Positions 62,083 to 64,000 of a stretch of DNA of 64,000 nt are shown piece by piece. Origin of the DNA: CAZOLI01 sp964580675 (GTDB lineage Bacteria; Planctomycetota; MHYJ01; CAYXQY01); assembly GCA_964580675.1 (NCBI GenBank), contig CAZOLI010000002.1, positions 94,723-158,722 of the forward strand, in the 5' to 3' direction. Below the pieces are notes generated by a model. The model was not told where the DNA came from. It did not search any database and saw nothing but the letters and a program-made list of their open reading frames with translations. Each line of letters starts with the position of its first letter. Within the stretch, counting starts at the first letter, position 1. The position numbers were made by a program, and so were the translations under genes.

Positions 62083-62126
62083 TTCAGACGTCCTCTCCAC
62101 CCCTCGGGGTTCCGAGGACGTCTGAA
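62083..62126. other. Long perfect hairpin upstream of the PQQ-propeller gene
   Basis: TTCAGACGTCCTC (62083-62095) and GAGGACGTCTGAA (62114-62126) form a perfect 13-bp stem; the loop contains a second stem CCCC-TC-GGGG. No T run follows on either strand, so it is not a standard terminator. It may be an RNA structure or a mobile-element end. Confidence 0.6.
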
Positions 62127-62231
62127 AAAGGAATCTCACAATAAAACCCGAAAATTATGTCCAACGTTCTTAAGCAGCCTCCATAGCCGATTATTTATCG
62201 AAATAAAATCAAGTTTCCTGCCCGTAATTCG

Positions 62232-63890
62232 ATGACGGTAAAAAAGTTCATAACAGCAAATGTTGTCATTTTTCTGTTGTTTGGTTTTACCTCCTCCAAA
62301 ACATTTCCTCAGGATAAGGGAAAAAAAGCGGAGGAAGAGAAGGAGGCGGTTAAGCTTAAATGGCGCTTTTCCCGAGATAAATATTTTCTTTCCTCACCTT
62401 GCATTTCCCAAAATCGAGTTTATGTTGGTAACGACGACAAACATGTCTACTGTTTAGACGCAAAATCCGGGAAGGCGTTGTGGTCACACAAAACAAATGG
62501 GATGATAACTCATTCCTCCCCTGCAATTGCGAAGGGATCCGTTTATATTGGCGCCGGCCAAACCTTCCTTTGCCTGGATGCCAAAACGGGAGCGAAAAAT
62601 TGGATATTCAAGACAAAAGATTATACTCAAACGTCGCCAGTAGTAAAGAAAAACCGTGTGTATTTTGGCAGTGACGACGAACATCTATATTGTTTGAACG
62701 CCAGTAGTGGAGAGGAAATCTGGAAATTTAAGACAGGAAACGTAGATTCATCACCAGCGGTTGCAGGTAACTTTGTATTTTTTGGCAACGACAACGGAAA
62801 AATAATCTGTCTTGATGCAGGGTCAGGCAAACGTCAATGGGTGTATAAAACAGACAAAATGATTCAAGCCTCTCCAGCAATTGCAGGAGGTATACTATAT
62901 GTAGGAAATTATGGGGGAAAGTTTTTGGCTCTGAATGCCAAAACAGGGAAGAAAATATGGGCGTTTCAGACCGGTGGAGAGATTGTCACATCAGCGGCGG
63001 CTGATCATAAAACGGTATATTTCGCCGCTGATAAAACCCTCTACCGTCTGGATGGTTATTCAGGGAAGGTTAAATGGAAGTTGGATCTGGGATCAAACAT
63101 AAATACTTCTCCGGTACTTGTTAATGAAAAGATATACCTGGGAGCCAAGAACGGATTTTTATATTGCCTGAATGCAAACTCAGGAGAGCGGATGTGGAAG
63201 TATAAAGCAAATTCTTCTATTTCGGGAGGTCCATCAATTGTAAAGAAATATATTTTCTTTTGCACCTATAGTCAGCACAGGGAAAATAAGGAGCCTGGGA
63301 AAAATATCGTCTATGGCCTTCGACAAAAATCGGAGAAAGGACCGGGACGCTGGCCGATGTATCGAGGAAACCCCCACCGAACGGGTACGGGGCCTTCTTT
63401 TCCTCGATCTGATGAAAACACAAGGAAAATCATTCAAAAGTGTTTCTCTTCTTTGCGTGATGATGAGTTTCAGCGGGCAGAGAAAATAATTCGGTCGGTG
63501 AGATCAGAAAAGAAATATCTGGTCTTTGTGCTGGAAAAATTAACTGCTATTGCAAGGAAGATAAAAAAGAAAAAGTTTCGGGAGGTGGCAAATATATGGG
63601 ATCGAATTTCTATGGGCGTCTCGTTTCATTACCCTGAGCCCGTCAAACCATTTATAAATTGGGTTCAGAAAAACAGCAGCTGGAAGAAATTTATACAAGA
63701 AAAGAAAAACCATCTGAGAGTGAAATCACATAGAAAGAGAAAGAAAGCAGAGGAATTGTTTCAACGTTTGGGAATCCTTTCGTGGCCGATACTACAAGGA
63801 ATGGAGACGTCAAAAAATCCAGAAATTAAAAAACGAGCACAAAGAATAAAAAAGAGCGTAAAAAACAAATGGCCCTCATTATTTGAATAG
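62232..63890 (+). CDS. Exported PQQ-type beta-propeller protein, AT-rich
   Basis: 552 residues with a signal peptide (FITANVVIFLLFGFTSSKTF). Residues about 40-350 are seven or eight PQQ-like blades, each with a G-x-x-W or L-x-A-x-(S/T)-G-x-x-x-W unit (CLDAKSGKALWSHKT, CLNASSGEEIWKFKTGN, CLDAGSGKRQWVYKT). A basic helical C-terminal domain (about 390-552) follows. No enzyme motif is visible, so it may be a structural or sensory propeller. Its AT-rich codons (many AAA, ATA, TTT) differ from all neighbours, a sign of recent transfer. Confidence 0.85.
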   Translation: MTVKKFITANVVIFLLFGFTSSKTFPQDKGKKAEEEKEAVKLKWRFSRDKYFLSSPCISQNRVYVGNDDKHVYCLDAKSGKALWSHKTNGMITHSSPAIAKGSVYIGAGQTFLCLDAKTGAKNWIFKTKDYTQTSPVVKKNRVYFGSDDEHLYCLNASSGEEIWKFKTGNVDSSPAVAGNFVFFGNDNGKIICLDAGSGKRQWVYKTDKMIQASPAIAGGILYVGNYGGKFLALNAKTGKKIWAFQTGGEIVTSAAADHKTVYFAADKTLYRLDGYSGKVKWKLDLGSNINTSPVLVNEKIYLGAKNGFLYCLNANSGERMWKYKANSSISGGPSIVKKYIFFCTYSQHRENKEPGKNIVYGLRQKSEKGPGRWPMYRGNPHRTGTGPSFPRSDENTRKIIQKCFSSLRDDEFQRAEKIIRSVRSEKKYLVFVLEKLTAIARKIKKKKFREVANIWDRISMGVSFHYPEPVKPFINWVQKNSSWKKFIQEKKNHLRVKSHRKRKKAEELFQRLGILSWPILQGMETSKNPEIKKRAQRIKKSVKNKWPSLFE

Positions 63891-64000
63891 ATCCGTGTTT
63901 AGATGAATATAACTTGATGGTCAACAGTCCTTAGCCAATGTGAAAAAGAGAATTCTCACCCAGAGATAAATAGGGCCTAAATTTCGGGCCGGCTGGGGAA
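63891..64000. other. Window end, no gene seen
   Basis: 110 bases after the propeller gene. A GAGAATTCTC palindrome lies at about 63948-63957. Nothing else is supported. Confidence 0.6.

Noticed and set aside
62083..62126. Perfect hairpin read as an intrinsic terminator
   Set aside because: It is followed by A and G, not a T run, on the + strand, and has no T run on the - strand.
34130..63983. CTAAATTTCGG occurring near 34131 and near 63976
   Set aside because: An 11-base match between intergenic regions of this total length is expected by chance.

Overview
The window reads as one stretch of chromosome from a motile, LPS-bearing (Gram-negative-type) bacterium. It holds one very large flagellar gene cluster, Kdo/LPS-transport genes (kdsD, kdsC and an LptC/LptA-like protein), a Tat component and ClpB. 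A zinc-ribbon protein starts with the I-x-F-x-C-x-CG...CP-x-C signature common in Planctomycetes and relatives, and PQQ-type propellers and a vWA protein fit the same broad picture. A member or relative of the Planctomycetes/PVC group is my best guess, but no rRNA or single-copy marker is present to fix taxonomy. Most proteins are strongly Glu/Asp-rich, which would suit a saline habitat. Nearly all genes lie on the + strand, many with ATGA or 8-base overlaps.

1-31061: flagellum. A TPR protein, a FlgN-like chaperone, a histidine kinase and a sigma-54 activator come first, followed by a textbook sigma-54 promoter (GG-N10-GC at 4798-4813) and then flgB, flgC, a small unknown, fliE, F, G, H, I, J, a MotE/YlxF-like protein, fliK, flgD, flgE, flbD, motA, motB, fliL, fliN, O, P, Q, R, flhB, flhA, flhF, flhG, a small membrane protein, fliA (with its own sigma-70-like promoter) and a small tail gene. 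The order resembles the fla/che operon of Firmicutes and spirochaetes. fliM is absent from its usual place between fliL and fliN.

31259-36751: housekeeping and metabolic genes (DUF255 thioredoxin-like protein, O-methyltransferase, corrinoid-binding-type protein, VAT-1-like reductase), interrupted by a hairpin-rich remnant that looks like a deleted IS200/IS605-type element.

37066-45696: the most unusual region. A probable operon encodes an SPFH-like protein fused to a beta-propeller, a zinc-finger protein, three paralogous short coiled-coil proteins with ESCRT-III-like architecture (N-terminal amphipathic helix, basic helical hairpin, acidic tail), and a Vps4-like AAA ATPase with an N-terminal MIT-like helical domain. 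The three coiled-coil proteins share an ungapped motif. A K+ channel with an RCK domain and a soluble RCK protein follow. I read this as a candidate bacterial ESCRT-like membrane-remodelling system.

45697-52216: an ABC-2-type permease, a VIT/vWA protein with a GlyGly-CTERM-like tail next to a rhombosortase that probably processes it, a gene-poor stretch with a small palindromic (MITE-like) element and hexamer tandem repeats, and two small membrane proteins transcribed divergently.

52217-64000: clpB, a zinc-ribbon membrane protein, a His-rich lipoprotein (- strand), kdsD-kdsC-lptC/A-tatA-mpg as a tight operon, a membrane-anchored unknown, and an AT-rich PQQ-propeller gene that looks compositionally foreign. 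I saw no rRNA, tRNA or CRISPR array.
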